Source: Nocardioides sp. GY 10113
Lineage (GTDB): Bacteria; Actinomycetota; Actinomycetes; Propionibacteriales; Nocardioidaceae
NCBI RefSeq assembly: GCF_004919105.1
Contig: NZ_STGK01000002.1
Location: 62,001-126,000, forward strand
DNA: 64,000 bases
Reading direction: 5' to 3'
A program made the translations under genes and the position numbers. The notes under the pieces were generated by a model. That model searched no databases. It saw only the letters and a program-made list of their open reading frames with translations, and had not been told where the DNA came from. Below are positions 41,111 through 50,125 of the stretch, piece after piece. Numbering within the stretch: position 1 is the stretch's first letter; each line of letters starts with the position of its first letter.

Positions 41111-42697
41111 TCAGCCGGCGTTGGTCAGCTCGTGCACGAACACGACGTTCGGGTAGGCCGGGTTGTCGACGTAGCCCTCGACGCTGTCGGCGTAGGCCCG
41201 CTGGTAGGTCTGCACGAACAGCGGCGCGACCGCGGCCTGGCCGGTGACCAGCTCGTCCTGGAGCTTGCCGTAGGTCGCCGCCGCCGACTCCGGGTCGGTC
41301 GCGGTGAGCACGGGCAGGGCGTCGATCTGCTGGTCCACCTCGGCGTCCTCGAGGTACGTCAGGTTGAAGTACGGCTCGTCGGAGGAGCGGAAGATGTTCG
41401 CGAACCACGAGTAGGCGTCGGCGTAGTCCGGGTACCAGTACATGACGAAGATGTCCTGGCGCTCACCCTTGGTGGCCTGCTTCCACTGCGCGTTCCACTG
41501 CATCGGCTTGGCCTCGAGCGAGCCGCCGACCTCGGCCAGCGCGGACCCGAGCAGCGTCGCGAAGAGCTGCTGGTCGTCGTCGCCCTGGGCGTACGTCATG
41601 GTCAGCTCGAGCGGGTTGGCCTCGTCGTACCCGGCCTCGGCGAGGAGGCTGCGGGCGGCCTCGACGTCCTGCTCCAGCACGTAGCCCTCACCGGCGCCGA
41701 GCAGCCCGGCGGGGACCACTCCGTCGGCGGCGACCACGGCGCCGTCGAGCGCGGCGACCAGGCCGGGGACGTCGATCAGCAGCCGGAGCGCCTTGCGGAC
41801 CTGCTCGTCGGCGAGCGGGCCGTCGGCGGTGTTGAACAGCGCGAGCAGGTTCTGGAACGAGGACTGCTCGCTGGTCTGGACGCCGTCGGTGTCGGCCGCC
41901 TGGGCGAACAGCTGCGGGCTGAGCCGCTCCACGTAGTCGATGTCGCCGGACTGGAGCAGCTGCCAGGCCGTGGTCACCTCGGGGGTGACGCGGAACTCGA
42001 CGGCGCGGTACTGGTCGTCCTCCCAGCCACCCCAGTAGTCGTCGTAGGCCTCCAGGCGCAGCTCGGTCTCGGCGCCGGGCTCCCAGCTGGCGACCGTGTA
42101 GGGGCCGGAGCCGGCGTCGTTGCCCTCGTCCAGCCACTCGGCGAGGTCCCGGTCGCCCGCGGCTTCGACGTCGTAGATGTACGCCGCGTACGCCGAGGAG
42201 GCGACCAGGTCGAGCGGGGTGGCGTAGTCGAGGTGGAAGACGAGCGTGCGCTCGTCGGTGGCCTCGATCTTCTTGACGGCGTCCCAGATGTAGGCCGGGC
42301 CGCCGCCGAGCTCGATGGTGCGCTCGATCGACTGCTTCGCGGCGGTGGCGTCCAGCGCGCGGCCGCTGTGGAAGGTCACCCCGTCGCGCAGGGTGAAGGT
42401 CCAGGTGAGGCCGTCCTCGGAGCTGCTCCACTCCGTGGCGAGGCGGGGCGTGACCTCCTCGCTCGTGGAGTCGTAGCCCGTGAGCGACTCGTAGAGGTTC
42501 TCCATCGCGATGATCTCGTTGGAGTAGGACTCGGCCGGGTCCCACTCGGTGACCACGTTGAGGTTGAAGGCGTAGACGAACGTGTCGTCGGCGGCCGCGC
42601 CGGTCCCGCCCGCACCGCGGACCTCACCGCCACCGCACGCGGCGGTGGCCAGGCTCAGCGACGTCAGCACAGCGCCGACGGCAAGGAGTCGCTTCAC
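41111..42697 (-). CDS. Peptide-type ABC transporter, substrate-binding lipoprotein (family 5)
   Basis: This 528-residue family 5 solute receptor has lipobox TAAC (about residue 22) after MKRLLAVGAVLTSLSLA. The family segments LATEWSSSEDGLTWTFTLRDGVTFHSG (key LTWTFxLRxGVxFH), QQLFATLL and the late RAYADSVEGYV are present. GTG 42697 is preferred to ATG 42745 because GGAG lies six bases before it and the signal peptide starts directly. Linked hydantoinase and DUF917 genes suggest a small N-containing ring compound or modified amino acid rather than a true peptide; that is inference. Confidence 0.88.
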   Translation of the reverse strand: MKRLLAVGAVLTSLSLATAACGGGEVRGAGGTGAAADDTFVYAFNLNVVTEWDPAESYSNEIIAMENLYESLTGYDSTSEEVTPRLATEWSSSEDGLTWTFTLRDGVTFHSGRALDATAAKQSIERTIELGGGPAYIWDAVKKIEATDERTLVFHLDYATPLDLVASSAYAAYIYDVEAAGDRDLAEWLDEGNDAGSGPYTVASWEPGAETELRLEAYDDYWGGWEDDQYRAVEFRVTPEVTTAWQLLQSGDIDYVERLSPQLFAQAADTDGVQTSEQSSFQNLLALFNTADGPLADEQVRKALRLLIDVPGLVAALDGAVVAADGVVPAGLLGAGEGYVLEQDVEAARSLLAEAGYDEANPLELTMTYAQGDDDQQLFATLLGSALAEVGGSLEAKPMQWNAQWKQATKGERQDIFVMYWYPDYADAYSWFANIFRSSDEPYFNLTYLEDAEVDQQIDALPVLTATDPESAAATYGKLQDELVTGQAAVAPLFVQTYQRAYADSVEGYVDNPAYPNVVFVHELTNAG

Positions 42698-42766
42698 GAT
42701 TGCTCCGTTCAGTAGTTCATGAATCACATCAGTCACACCTGACACGCCCTCGGGCCGGGTCCGACA

Positions 42767-42783
42767 AGTCCTCGACGAGGACT
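42767..42783. promoter_or_regulatory. 17-bp perfect palindrome upstream of the receptor gene
   Basis: AGTCCTCGACGAGGACT has 7-bp arms around GAC and lies 70 bases before GTG 42697, in the gap after the hydantoinase gene. A shorter inverted pair GTCA/TGAC lies nearer the start (about 42733-42744). It looks like an operator for local control of the importer. Confidence 0.4.
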
Positions 42784-42833
42784 CCGAGAAGTTCCTGCTC
42801 CCCCGCTCGCGCGGGGCCTGGGTGGGACGTGGG

Positions 42834-44480
42834 TCAGATCCGTCCCAGGGGACCGGCCGCCTTGACGTGCACCCGCAGGGCGGGCTCGGGCAGGTAGCTC
42901 AACGGCACCTCGGTCAGCTCCACGACCTCGACCCGGCTCGGCTCGGCGCCGGCCTGGATCGCCCGCTGGCAGGCGATCTGCTTGGCCTCCTCCAACGCGT
43001 CGGCGCGGCCCGGACCGGCGGGCACGATGGTCTCCCACCGGCCGCTGGCCATCGCGATCGCGGCGCCGACGGCGTTCGCGACCTGCCCGTAGCGGGGACG
43101 CAGCACCTTGCTCACGCCGGGCAGGTCGTCGGGGACCAGGAACGAGCCGCCGCCGACCGCGACCAGGGGCTGCGAGGTCTTGCCGAGGCTGACCAGGTCG
43201 ACGGCCTCCTCGATCGCGTCGTCGGAGCGCGCCAGGGCCGCGGCCAGCACCTTGACCGCCGCGTGGTCGGCGAGCGACACGGTGCCCTCGATCTCGGTGC
43301 GGCCCTCGGAGAGCGCCGCGTCGGTCAGCGTCGGCACCGCGCCGCCGAAGGAGAGGCCCTCCTCGGTGAGCGCGTAGCCCACCGAGTCCGGCCCGACCGT
43401 GACGTCGGGGACCTCGCCGCGGATCCGGGTGCCGCCGCCGATGGCGACGCCCAGGATGTCGGGCATCCGGAAGTTGGTGCGCACCCCGCCGATGTCGACC
43501 GCCAGGGCCGACTCCCGCGGGAACCCGCCGACCAGGACCCCGAGGTCGCTGGAGGTGCCGCCGACGTCGACCACGATCGCGTCGCTGACCCCGGAGAGGA
43601 ACGCCGCCCCGCGCAGCGAGTTGGCCGGCCCCGAGCCGATGGTCAGCACCGGGTAGCGCGCCGCGAAGTCCGGCGCCATCAGCGTGCCGTCGTTCTGGGC
43701 GAAGTAGCTGGTCACGTCGAGGCCGTGCTGCTCCAGCACCGCCGCCAGCGCCTGGGTGACGCCGCGGGCCACGCCGTACAGCGAGGCGTTGAGCACCGTC
43801 GCGTTCTCGCGCTCGACCAGGCCGAGGCTGCCGATCTCGTGGCTGAGCGAGACCGGGACGTCCTCGCCGAGCTCCTCGGCGACCAGTCCGGCGACCTCGA
43901 GCTCCTGGTCACGGAAGGCGGGGCTGAACACGCCGGTGACCGCGATCGCGTCGGCGCGGCCGGCCACCGAGCGCAGGAAGGTCCGGATCGCCTCGGTGTC
44001 CAGGGGCGCGATCGGGTACCCGTCGACGAGGTGCCCGCCGCCGGCGACGACCGCGTCGAGCAGGACCGCCCGGCGCAGGTCCGCCGGCCACGCCTGCAGG
44101 GGCGGTACGGCGGTGGTCGCCGGGGCGCCGAGGCGGACCACCGCGACCCGACCGAGGTCGTGGCGCTCGAGGATGGCGTTGGTCGCGTGCGTGGTGCCGA
44201 GCATCACCCGGCCCACCCGCGAGCGGCGCGGGCCGAGCTCGGCGAGCACCGCCTCGACGGCGCGACCGAGGCCGGTGGTGACGTCGCGGGTGGTCGCCTG
44301 CTTGGTCCAGGCCAGCACGGTGTCGAGCTCGTCGAGCACCACCGCGTCGGTGTGGGTACCGCCGACGTCGATGCCGATCCGCAGGTCGCGGCCGGCGCTG
44401 CCGCCCGCGGCGACCTCGACGTAGCCGGCTTCGTGCGCGGCGGCGTCCGCGGCGCCGTGGCCGCCCTTCTGGTCAGGCAC
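42834..44480 (-). CDS. Hydantoinase/oxoprolinase family protein (HyuA type)
   Basis: The 548-residue protein has the Hydant_A_N and Hydantoinase_A domains. The nucleotide-binding IGIDVGGTHTDAVVLD (key DVGGTxTD) lies near residues 36-50, and the second phosphate loop VDVGGTSSDLGVLVGG near 305. The VRIGGGTRIR-like AIGGGTRIRGEV and VAVGGGSFLVPDDL segments complete the actin-like fold. These enzymes use ATP to open hydantoin, oxoproline or acetone-type substrates. GTG 44480 overlaps the DUF917 stop by 8 bp, so both act together. There is no HyuB partner. Confidence 0.9.
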   Translation of the reverse strand: MPDQKGGHGAADAAAHEAGYVEVAAGGSAGRDLRIGIDVGGTHTDAVVLDELDTVLAWTKQATTRDVTTGLGRAVEAVLAELGPRRSRVGRVMLGTTHATNAILERHDLGRVAVVRLGAPATTAVPPLQAWPADLRRAVLLDAVVAGGGHLVDGYPIAPLDTEAIRTFLRSVAGRADAIAVTGVFSPAFRDQELEVAGLVAEELGEDVPVSLSHEIGSLGLVERENATVLNASLYGVARGVTQALAAVLEQHGLDVTSYFAQNDGTLMAPDFAARYPVLTIGSGPANSLRGAAFLSGVSDAIVVDVGGTSSDLGVLVGGFPRESALAVDIGGVRTNFRMPDILGVAIGGGTRIRGEVPDVTVGPDSVGYALTEEGLSFGGAVPTLTDAALSEGRTEIEGTVSLADHAAVKVLAAALARSDDAIEEAVDLVSLGKTSQPLVAVGGGSFLVPDDLPGVSKVLRPRYGQVANAVGAAIAMASGRWETIVPAGPGRADALEEAKQIACQRAIQAGAEPSRVEVVELTEVPLSYLPEPALRVHVKAAGPLGRI

Positions 44481-45567
44481 GGACCGCTCCGATCTCCTCG
44501 ACGGGGACGTAGTCGAGGTCGTAGCCGAAGGCGCGCGGCCCGGCGATGTCGAGACCTCGGGGGGTGCGCCACAGCTGGTCGCAGGGCCACGCCAGGACGC
44601 TCACGCGCTGGCCGTAGCGGACCATCTCGGTGGAGATCGCCTGGGCGCTGGCGCTGTCGACCAGGGTGATCAGGTCCGGCACGCTGGCCAGCACCTCGCC
44701 GTCGTCGAGCACCACCAGGTTCTCGTTCTGGATCTCGATCCGGACCAGCCGGCCGCGGTCGGCGCCGGTGCTCTCGACCACGACGGAGCCGCGGACGAAG
44801 CCACCGCCGGTGCGGCGCTCGACGTCGATGACCTTGCCGGAGACGAGGTGGCGCGCCGACAGCACGTCGGTCAGCGCCGCCAGCGGGTCGGCCTGACCCA
44901 CGGTCGCCGAGCCCAGCGCCACAGCCTGGCTGACGGTGCCGTGGATGACCGCGTCGCGGGCGTCCTCGGCGGTGAGCACGTAGTCGGCCATCAGCGAGTG
45001 GGCGCCGCTGGCGACCGCCAGGGCGCGGGCCAGCCGCTCGGACCACGCGCCGTCGACCGGACGGACGACGGAGACGTTGCCGATCACGTCGGCGAGCACG
45101 ATCAGGTTCGGCGGGAGGCCGACGACGTTCATGGAGACCATCTGGACCTCCGGGAACGCGCGGCCCATCCCGTCGGCGTCGACGAGCGGCACCCCGAGCC
45201 GGGACGCCCAGCCGACCGGCTCCACGCCGTTGTTGCCGCCGATCTCCGAGGACATCACCGCGGCGATCGGGGCGCCGACGATGCGCTCCACCTCGGCCGC
45301 CAGGCGGACCACGTCGTCCTCGTTGGCCAGCATCTCGTGCGAGACGGTCGGCGCGCCGATGCCCGAGAGCGGCACCACGACGTCGTCGTCGGCGAGCTCG
45401 TCGAGCGTGACGACCTTGACCGGACCGGAGGTCTCCAGGGCGCGGCGGGCCGACAGCAGGCCCGTCTCGACGCTGCCTCCGCCGCCGGTGCCCAGGATCG
45501 CGCACCCGCGGGCCAGGGCGTCGAGGTTGTCCACGGTGATCTCGCGGACTCGGGGGTATCCGTGCAT
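44473..45567 (-). CDS. DUF917 family protein (S-Me-THD domain)
   Basis: The 364-residue protein matches PF06032: NLDALARGCAILGTGGGGSVETGLL at the start, AAVMSSEIGGNNGVEPVGWAS in the middle and the YGQRVSVLAWPCDQLWRTPRGLDIAGPRAFGYD end (key PxxxWxTxxGLxxxGPxxFGYD). I recall that this family has been renamed after S-methyl-thiohydantoin desulfurase, which would hand a hydantoin to the linked hydantoinase. The pair is read as one unit and lies back-to-back with a PucR-family regulator. A CAGGAT sequence 7 bases before ATG 45567 may be the -10 of a leaderless mRNA. Confidence 0.88.
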   Translation of the reverse strand: MHGYPRVREITVDNLDALARGCAILGTGGGGSVETGLLSARRALETSGPVKVVTLDELADDDVVVPLSGIGAPTVSHEMLANEDDVVRLAAEVERIVGAPIAAVMSSEIGGNNGVEPVGWASRLGVPLVDADGMGRAFPEVQMVSMNVVGLPPNLIVLADVIGNVSVVRPVDGAWSERLARALAVASGAHSLMADYVLTAEDARDAVIHGTVSQAVALGSATVGQADPLAALTDVLSARHLVSGKVIDVERRTGGGFVRGSVVVESTGADRGRLVRIEIQNENLVVLDDGEVLASVPDLITLVDSASAQAISTEMVRYGQRVSVLAWPCDQLWRTPRGLDIAGPRAFGYDLDYVPVEEIGAVRA

Positions 45568-45623
45568 GGGGACGATCCTGGGCGACAGCCTCCGCTGTCA
45601 GCCATGTCGTCTCACCACATTTT

Positions 45624-45652
45624 TTGACCGCTGTTTGTCATCTCGACACAAT
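45624..45652 (+). promoter_or_regulatory. Probable promoter of the PucR-family gene (TTGACC-17-CACAAT)
   Basis: A -35-like TTGACC (45624-45629) and a -10-like CACAAT (45647-45652) have a 17-base spacer. The -10 ends 6 bases before GTG 45659, so the mRNA would be leaderless. The intergenic segment is AT-rich for this genome, with a T6 run. Confidence 0.5.
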
Positions 45653-45658
45653 GCACCG

Positions 45659-47212
45659 GTGACGACCGTCGTAGACCTGCTGGGCACCGGGGCGCACCGC
45701 GGACTGGTGATGCTCACCACCTCAGCGCACGGTTCGGGGGACGGATCCGGCGACGACGCGGCACGCGAGATCACCGAGGTCGCCGCGATCGACGACCTCG
45801 CCGACGTCACCGGCCCGCGCGCCGGCGCCCTGCTGGTGCTGCTGCCCAGCGCGCTGGCCGGCCGCGAGCCCTACGAGCTCGACGTCGCCTTCCGGCGGTG
45901 CATCGAACGCGAGCACGCCGCCATCGTGCTGGTCGGCCGCCAGCAGGTCCCGATCACCAGCGCACGCCTCGCCGAGCGTGGCGGCCTCGCGCTGCTCGGC
46001 GTCCCCGCCAAGACGAACGTCGCCGAGCTGATCCTGTGGCTGAACCGCGCGGTCCGCGGCGGCGCCGCGGACACGCTGGCGCGTGCCGAGGCGACCCTCG
46101 CCCTGTTGGCGCGGTACGGACAGCGCGGCGACGAGGAGTGGACCGTCGAGGACCTGCTGGCCGACCTCGGCCAGGCGCTCGGCCACCCCCTCGAGCTCAC
46201 CGCGCCCCGGGCCGACGGCGTCGAGGCGTCGCTGGCCGCGTTCGGCGCCTCCGGCCAGGTCGTGGCCGGGGACCGCGTGGTCGGCGAGGTCTCCTGCCCC
46301 ACCGGCGACCACGCGGCCCGGCTGGTGGTGCCGGCCGTCGCCGCCGCCGTCGGCCACCGCCGGCGCCGCGACACCGAGCGCGCGTTCGCCCCCTCCCAGA
46401 CCCGCGCCGAGCTGCTCACCCAGATCGTCGTCGCCGAGCCCGGCCACCTCGCCGGCCTCGACGCGCAGGCGCGGCGGATCGGGTTCCCGGTCGACCTCAC
46501 CCACCTCGCCGCGCTGGTGCGGCTCGAGCCGCGCGAGGCGCGGTCGGTCGAGGCGCGGGTCTCGGCCCAGCGACGCCTGGTCCGTCAGGCGGAGCTGACC
46601 GCCCTCGAGCTGCTGCTCCCCCGCCCCGGCTGGTGGCACGTCGCGCGGGTGGCCGACGGGCTGCTCGTGGTGGCCAGCGACGACGCCGAGGCCGGCAGCC
46701 TGGCGGGCAGCGCGCGGCGCGCGCTGACGGACCTGCTCGCTGCCCTGCACACCGACGAGGCGGCGCTCTACGCCGGGCTCGGCACCGACCAGCGGGGCAT
46801 CGGCGGGCTGCGGCAGTCGGCGGTCGAGGCGCGCGCGGCGGCCGACCTCGCCGAGCAGGCCGGCCGCGACGGCGTACTGACCACGCTGGACTCCACCGGC
46901 GTACGACGGGTGCTGGCCGACCTGTGGGCCTCGCCGCTGAGCCGCCGGATCATCCTCGGCCTGCTGGCCCCGCTGGACGCCCTCGGCCCGGAGCGGGCGG
47001 CCACCGCACTGGAGACGCTGGGCGCCTACCTGGACCACCAGTGCTCACCGAAGCACGCCGGCGCCGTGCTCCACCTCCACCCGAACGCGGTGACCTACCG
47101 GATCCGGCGGATCGAGGAGACCCTCGACGTCGACCTGCGCGACCCCGACGTCCGGTTCGGGCTGCACCTGGCCTGCCGGATGCGCGGCAGCGAGGTGCTC
47201 ACCCCGGCGTAA
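45659..47212 (+). CDS. PucR-family transcriptional regulator
   Basis: The 517-residue protein has an N-terminal PucR-type ligand domain (about residues 1-130), a GGDEF-like CdaR middle domain and the C-terminal helix-turn-helix of the family (LETLGAYLDHQCSPKHAGAVLHLHPNAVTYRIRRIEETLDVDL, key HPNTVxYRxxRIEExL). PucR proteins activate purine, allantoin or hydantoin catabolism genes. GTG 45659 is set by the promoter position and by the divergent DUF917 gene 91 bp away. It most likely activates the hydantoinase-transporter series. Confidence 0.9.
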   Translation: MTTVVDLLGTGAHRGLVMLTTSAHGSGDGSGDDAAREITEVAAIDDLADVTGPRAGALLVLLPSALAGREPYELDVAFRRCIEREHAAIVLVGRQQVPITSARLAERGGLALLGVPAKTNVAELILWLNRAVRGGAADTLARAEATLALLARYGQRGDEEWTVEDLLADLGQALGHPLELTAPRADGVEASLAAFGASGQVVAGDRVVGEVSCPTGDHAARLVVPAVAAAVGHRRRRDTERAFAPSQTRAELLTQIVVAEPGHLAGLDAQARRIGFPVDLTHLAALVRLEPREARSVEARVSAQRRLVRQAELTALELLLPRPGWWHVARVADGLLVVASDDAEAGSLAGSARRALTDLLAALHTDEAALYAGLGTDQRGIGGLRQSAVEARAAADLAEQAGRDGVLTTLDSTGVRRVLADLWASPLSRRIILGLLAPLDALGPERAATALETLGAYLDHQCSPKHAGAVLHLHPNAVTYRIRRIEETLDVDLRDPDVRFGLHLACRMRGSEVLTPA

Positions 47213-47265
47213 CCGATCGGGCCGCGGTGGAGGCGGAGGCCCCATCGGCCGCCGTACGGAACCCG

Positions 47266-47308
47266 GCGAGAGCCGCTAGGGCTTCGAGCACGCCCTCAGG
47301 GCTCTCGC
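47266..47308 (+). terminator. Imperfect hairpin after the PucR-family gene
   Basis: 17-base arms (47266-47282 and 47292-47308) match at 14 positions around a 9-base loop, 53 bases past the stop. Confidence 0.6.
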
Positions 47309-47461
47309 AACCAGCTGCGGAAACGCCATCAGGCTGCCTGACGAATACCAAGGTGGAACCGAGGAACGAGCCGATGGCCGTTGGTCGCCACGGGATCTGT
47401 CAGCGGCAGCGGATGCGGCGCTCACGGCACGCTGAGTCGCGGGCCGCCCGGTCCGGGAGGT

Positions 47462-47511
47462 GGGTCGTGTGCCCGAGACATCGGCATGGCGGGTTACTGG
47501 GCACACGACCC
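47462..47511. repeat. Palindromic repeat, copy 1
   Basis: Perfect 13-bp terminal inverted repeats GGGTCGTGTGCCC / GGGCACACGACCC enclose 24 bases containing GGCGGGTT. The central 46 bp align without gaps to copy 2 (47536-47581), with differences only inside the loop. Confidence 0.88.
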
Positions 47512-47535
47512 CGTCTGGCCCGCCATCCGGCTCGA

Positions 47536-47581
47536 GTCGTGTGCCCCATACCCCGGAATAGCGGGTTCTCAGGCACACGAC
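47536..47581. repeat. Palindromic repeat, copy 2
   Basis: GTCGTGTGCC (47536-47545) is complementary to GGCACACGAC (47572-47581). It lies in the same orientation as copy 1, with 70 bp from the start of one 46-bp core to the next, and shares AGCGGGTT-type inner sequence. Confidence 0.88.
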
Positions 47582-47665
47582 CCGCCTCGCCCAGCCTCAG
47601 GCGGTCGCTGGGCTGCGTCCCGACGGGCCCGACCACCTCAGGCCGAAGGCCCAGGGGCCCAGTGC

Positions 47666-48310
47666 TCAGAGCGTCTGCACCCAGTTGCGCAGGAGCGCCG
47701 CGCCCGCGTCCCCCGACTTCTCCGGGTGGAACTGGGTGGCGCTCAGCGGACCGTTCTCGACCGCGGCGACGAACCGGTCGCCGCCGTGCTCGGCCCAGGT
47801 CACCCGCGGCTGGTGGGAGTCCGGGGTCCGGTCGTTGGTGACCAGGGTCCAGTCCCGCACGCCGTAGGAGTGCACGAAGTAGAACCGCTCGTCCTCGACG
47901 CCGGCGAAGAGCCGGGCTCCCTCGGCGACCTCGACGGTGTTCCACCCCATGTGCGGCACGATCGGCGCCTGCAGGCGCTCGACCACCCCGGGCCACTCGC
48001 CGCAGCCCTCGGTCTCCACGCCGTGCTCGATCCCCTTGGCGAAGAGGATCTGCATGCCGACGCAGATGCCGAGCACCGGACGGCCTCCGGAGAGCCGGCG
48101 GGCGATGATCCGCTCGCCGCGGATCGCCCGCAGGCCCTTCATGCAGGCCTCGTAGGCGCCGACGCCCGGCACCAGCAGGCCGTCGGCGGCCATCGCCGCG
48201 TCGAGGTCGCTGGTCAGGGTGACCTCGGCACCGGCGCGCTCCACGGCCCGCACCGCCGAGCGCAGGTTGCCGGAGCCGTAGTCGAGTACGACGACGGTGG
48301 GCTTGCTCAT
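47666..48310 (-). CDS. hisH: Imidazole glycerol phosphate synthase, glutaminase subunit
   Basis: The 214-residue class I amidotransferase supplies ammonia to HisF. The nucleophile Cys is in [11 protein letters not shown], and His and Glu in TQFHPEKSG. The oxyanion segment PHMGWNTV is conserved. ATG 48310 gives [15 protein letters not shown], the usual N-terminus; GGGGGCGG lies upstream. It is 73 bp after hisB and is the last his gene before the catabolic block. Confidence 0.95.
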   Translation of the reverse strand: MSKPTVVVLDYGSGNLRSAVRAVERAGAEVTLTSDLDAAMAADGLLVPGVGAYEACMKGLRAIRGERIIARRLSGGRPVLGICVGMQILFAKGIEHGVETEGCGEWPGVVERLQAPIVPHMGWNTVEVAEGARLFAGVEDERFYFVHSYGVRDWTLVTNDRTPDSHQPRVTWAEHGGDRFVAAVENGPLSATQFHPEKSGDAGAALLRNWVQTL

Positions 48311-48383
48311 CGCGACCGCCCCCACGCTCCGGTGGTGTCGACGCTCGGCGCCAGGGCGCCTCGCACCTCAACCAGCGGAGCGA

Positions 48384-48992
48384 TCACAGCGCACCCTTCG
48401 TGGACGGGACCCCGGTCTCGCGCGGGTCGAGCGCGACCGCGTCGCGGAAGGCCCGGGCGAACGCCTTGAACTGGGTCTCCACGATGTGGTGCGGCTCGCG
48501 GCCGGCCAACACCCGCACGTGCAGCGTCAGGTGCGCGTGGTGGGCGATGGAGTCGAAGACGTGCTGGGTCAGCGAGCCCAGGTAGGGCACGCCGGTGCCG
48601 CCGAGCTGCACGTACTGCTGGCCCTCGGGCTCGCCGACGTGCACCGCGAACGGGCGGCCGGAGACGTCGACGACGCAGTGCACCAGGGCCTCGTCGAGCG
48701 GCACGGTGGCGTCGCCGTACCGGCGGATGCCCTTCTTGTCCCCCAGCGCCTCGCGCAGCGCCTGGCCGAGCACGATCGCGGTGTCCTCGACCGTGTGGTG
48801 GGCGTCGATGTGCAGGTCACCGGCGGTCTGCACGGTCAGGTCGACGAGCGAGTGGCGCGCGAAGGCCGTGAGCATGTGGTCGTAGAAGCCGACGCCCGTG
48901 GAGATGTCGTGGCGGCCGGTGCCGTCCAGGTTCACCTCGACGAGGACCTTCGACTCGCTGGTCTGACGCTCGACCCGGGCGGTCCGGCTCAT
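48384..48992 (-). CDS. hisB: Imidazoleglycerol-phosphate dehydratase
   Basis: The 202-residue manganese enzyme has its paired His motifs: [12 protein letters not shown] in the first half and [20 protein letters not shown], then SIAHHAHL and [11 protein letters not shown] in the second. It is the single-function form without a phosphatase domain. ATG 48992 overlaps the hisC stop as ATGA. Confidence 0.96.
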   Translation of the reverse strand: MSRTARVERQTSESKVLVEVNLDGTGRHDISTGVGFYDHMLTAFARHSLVDLTVQTAGDLHIDAHHTVEDTAIVLGQALREALGDKKGIRRYGDATVPLDEALVHCVVDVSGRPFAVHVGEPEGQQYVQLGGTGVPYLGSLTQHVFDSIAHHAHLTLHVRVLAGREPHHIVETQFKAFARAFRDAVALDPRETGVPSTKGAL

Positions 48993-50125
48993 GCTCGTTC
49001 TCCGTTCACTCCACTGGTCACTTCGGCAAGGGCGGCGCGGAACGTCGCCATCTCCTCCGGGGTCCCGACCGAGACCCGCAGCCAGCCGTCCGGCCCCGTC
49101 TCCCGGATCAGCACGCCCCGGTCCAGCAGACCCTGCCAGACCGCGTGCCGGTCCGCGAACCGGCCGAACAGCACGAAGTTCGCGTCCGAGTCCGCGACGT
49201 CGTAGCCGCATCCTCGCAGGTGAGCGACCAGGGCGTCGCGCTCGACGCGCAGCTCGTCCACCTTCCCGAGCAGCTCCGGGGCGTGCCCCAGCGCCGCGAC
49301 CGCGACCGCCTGGGTGACCGCGGAGAGGTGGTACGGCAGCCGGACCACCCGGATCGCGGCGGTGATCGCCGGGTCGGCGGCCAGGTAGCCCAGCCGCAGC
49401 CCGGCGCCCGCGAACGCCTTCGACATGGTCCGGGTGACGACCAGGTTGCGGTAGGTCTCGAGCAGCTCCAGCGCGCTCGGCACGCCCTCGCGGCGGAACT
49501 CGCCGTAGGCCTCGTCGACCACGACGACGCCGTCGTCGCCGGTGGCCTCGCACAGCGCCGCCACCGCCTCGGGCGGCAGCGCCGTGCCCGTCGGGTTGTT
49601 GGGGCTGGGCAGCAGCACCACGCTCGGCTGCTCGCGCTTGACCAGGTCGCGCGCGGCGTCGAGGTCGATCGCGAAGTCCTCGGCCCGGCGGCCGGCGACC
49701 CAGCGGGTGTGGGTGTCGCGGGCGTACTCCGGATACATCGAGTACGTCGGCGCGAAGCTGATCGCGGTGCGCCCGGGGCCGCCGAAGGCCTGGAGCAGCT
49801 GGAGCATCACCTCGTTGGAGCCGTTGGCGGCCCACACCATCTCCGGAGTGACCCGGACGGCGGTGCCGCTCGTGGCCCGCGCCAGCTCCCCGTTGAGGTA
49901 GTCCGCGAGGCCCTCGCGCAGCGCGGTGAACTCGCGGTCGGGGTACCGGTTCAGGGTGCCCGCCGCCCGTCCGGCCGCCGCCGCGATGTCCGCGACGCAG
50001 GCCGGCGAGGGCCCGTACGGGTTCTCGTTGACGTTGAGCTGCACCGGTACGTCGAGCTGCGGGGCGCCGTACGGCTCGATCCCGCGCAGCTCCTCGCGCA
50101 GCGGCGGCCAGGAGTCGCCGCTCAT
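48989..50125 (-). CDS. hisC: Histidinol-phosphate aminotransferase
   Basis: The 378-residue PLP enzyme moves an amino group from glutamate to imidazole-acetol phosphate. Landmarks are [44 protein letters not shown] (cofactor Asp) and [17 protein letters not shown] with the PLP Lys. ATG 50125 overlaps the hisD stop as ATGA. Confidence 0.95.
   Translation of the reverse strand: MSGDSWPPLREELRGIEPYGAPQLDVPVQLNVNENPYGPSPACVADIAAAAGRAAGTLNRYPDREFTALREGLADYLNGELARATSGTAVRVTPEMVWAANGSNEVMLQLLQAFGGPGRTAISFAPTYSMYPEYARDTHTRWVAGRRAEDFAIDLDAARDLVKREQPSVVLLPSPNNPTGTALPPEAVAALCEATGDDGVVVVDEAYGEFRREGVPSALELLETYRNLVVTRTMSKAFAGAGLRLGYLAADPAITAAIRVVRLPYHLSAVTQAVAVAALGHAPELLGKVDELRVERDALVAHLRGCGYDVADSDANFVLFGRFADRHAVWQGLLDRGVLIRETGPDGWLRVSVGTPEEMATFRAALAEVTSGVNGERA

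Larger units (their letters stand above)
47213..47665. other. Intergenic region between convergent pucR-type gene and hisH
   Basis: This 453-bp stretch holds the hairpin at 47266-47308 and two palindromic repeats at 47462-47511 and 47536-47581. No coding frame is supported; a minus-strand frame over the repeats has no ribosome site. The region marks the edge of the block that separates hisH from priA. Confidence 0.7.

Noticed and set aside
42801..42816. Hairpin CCCCGC/GCGGGG as a terminator after the hydantoinase gene
   Set aside because: Only a 6-bp stem; too weak to call apart from GC background.
47276..47578. Minus-strand 100-codon frame over the palindromic repeats
   Set aside because: It consists mostly of the repeat arms, lacks a ribosome site and resembles no family.
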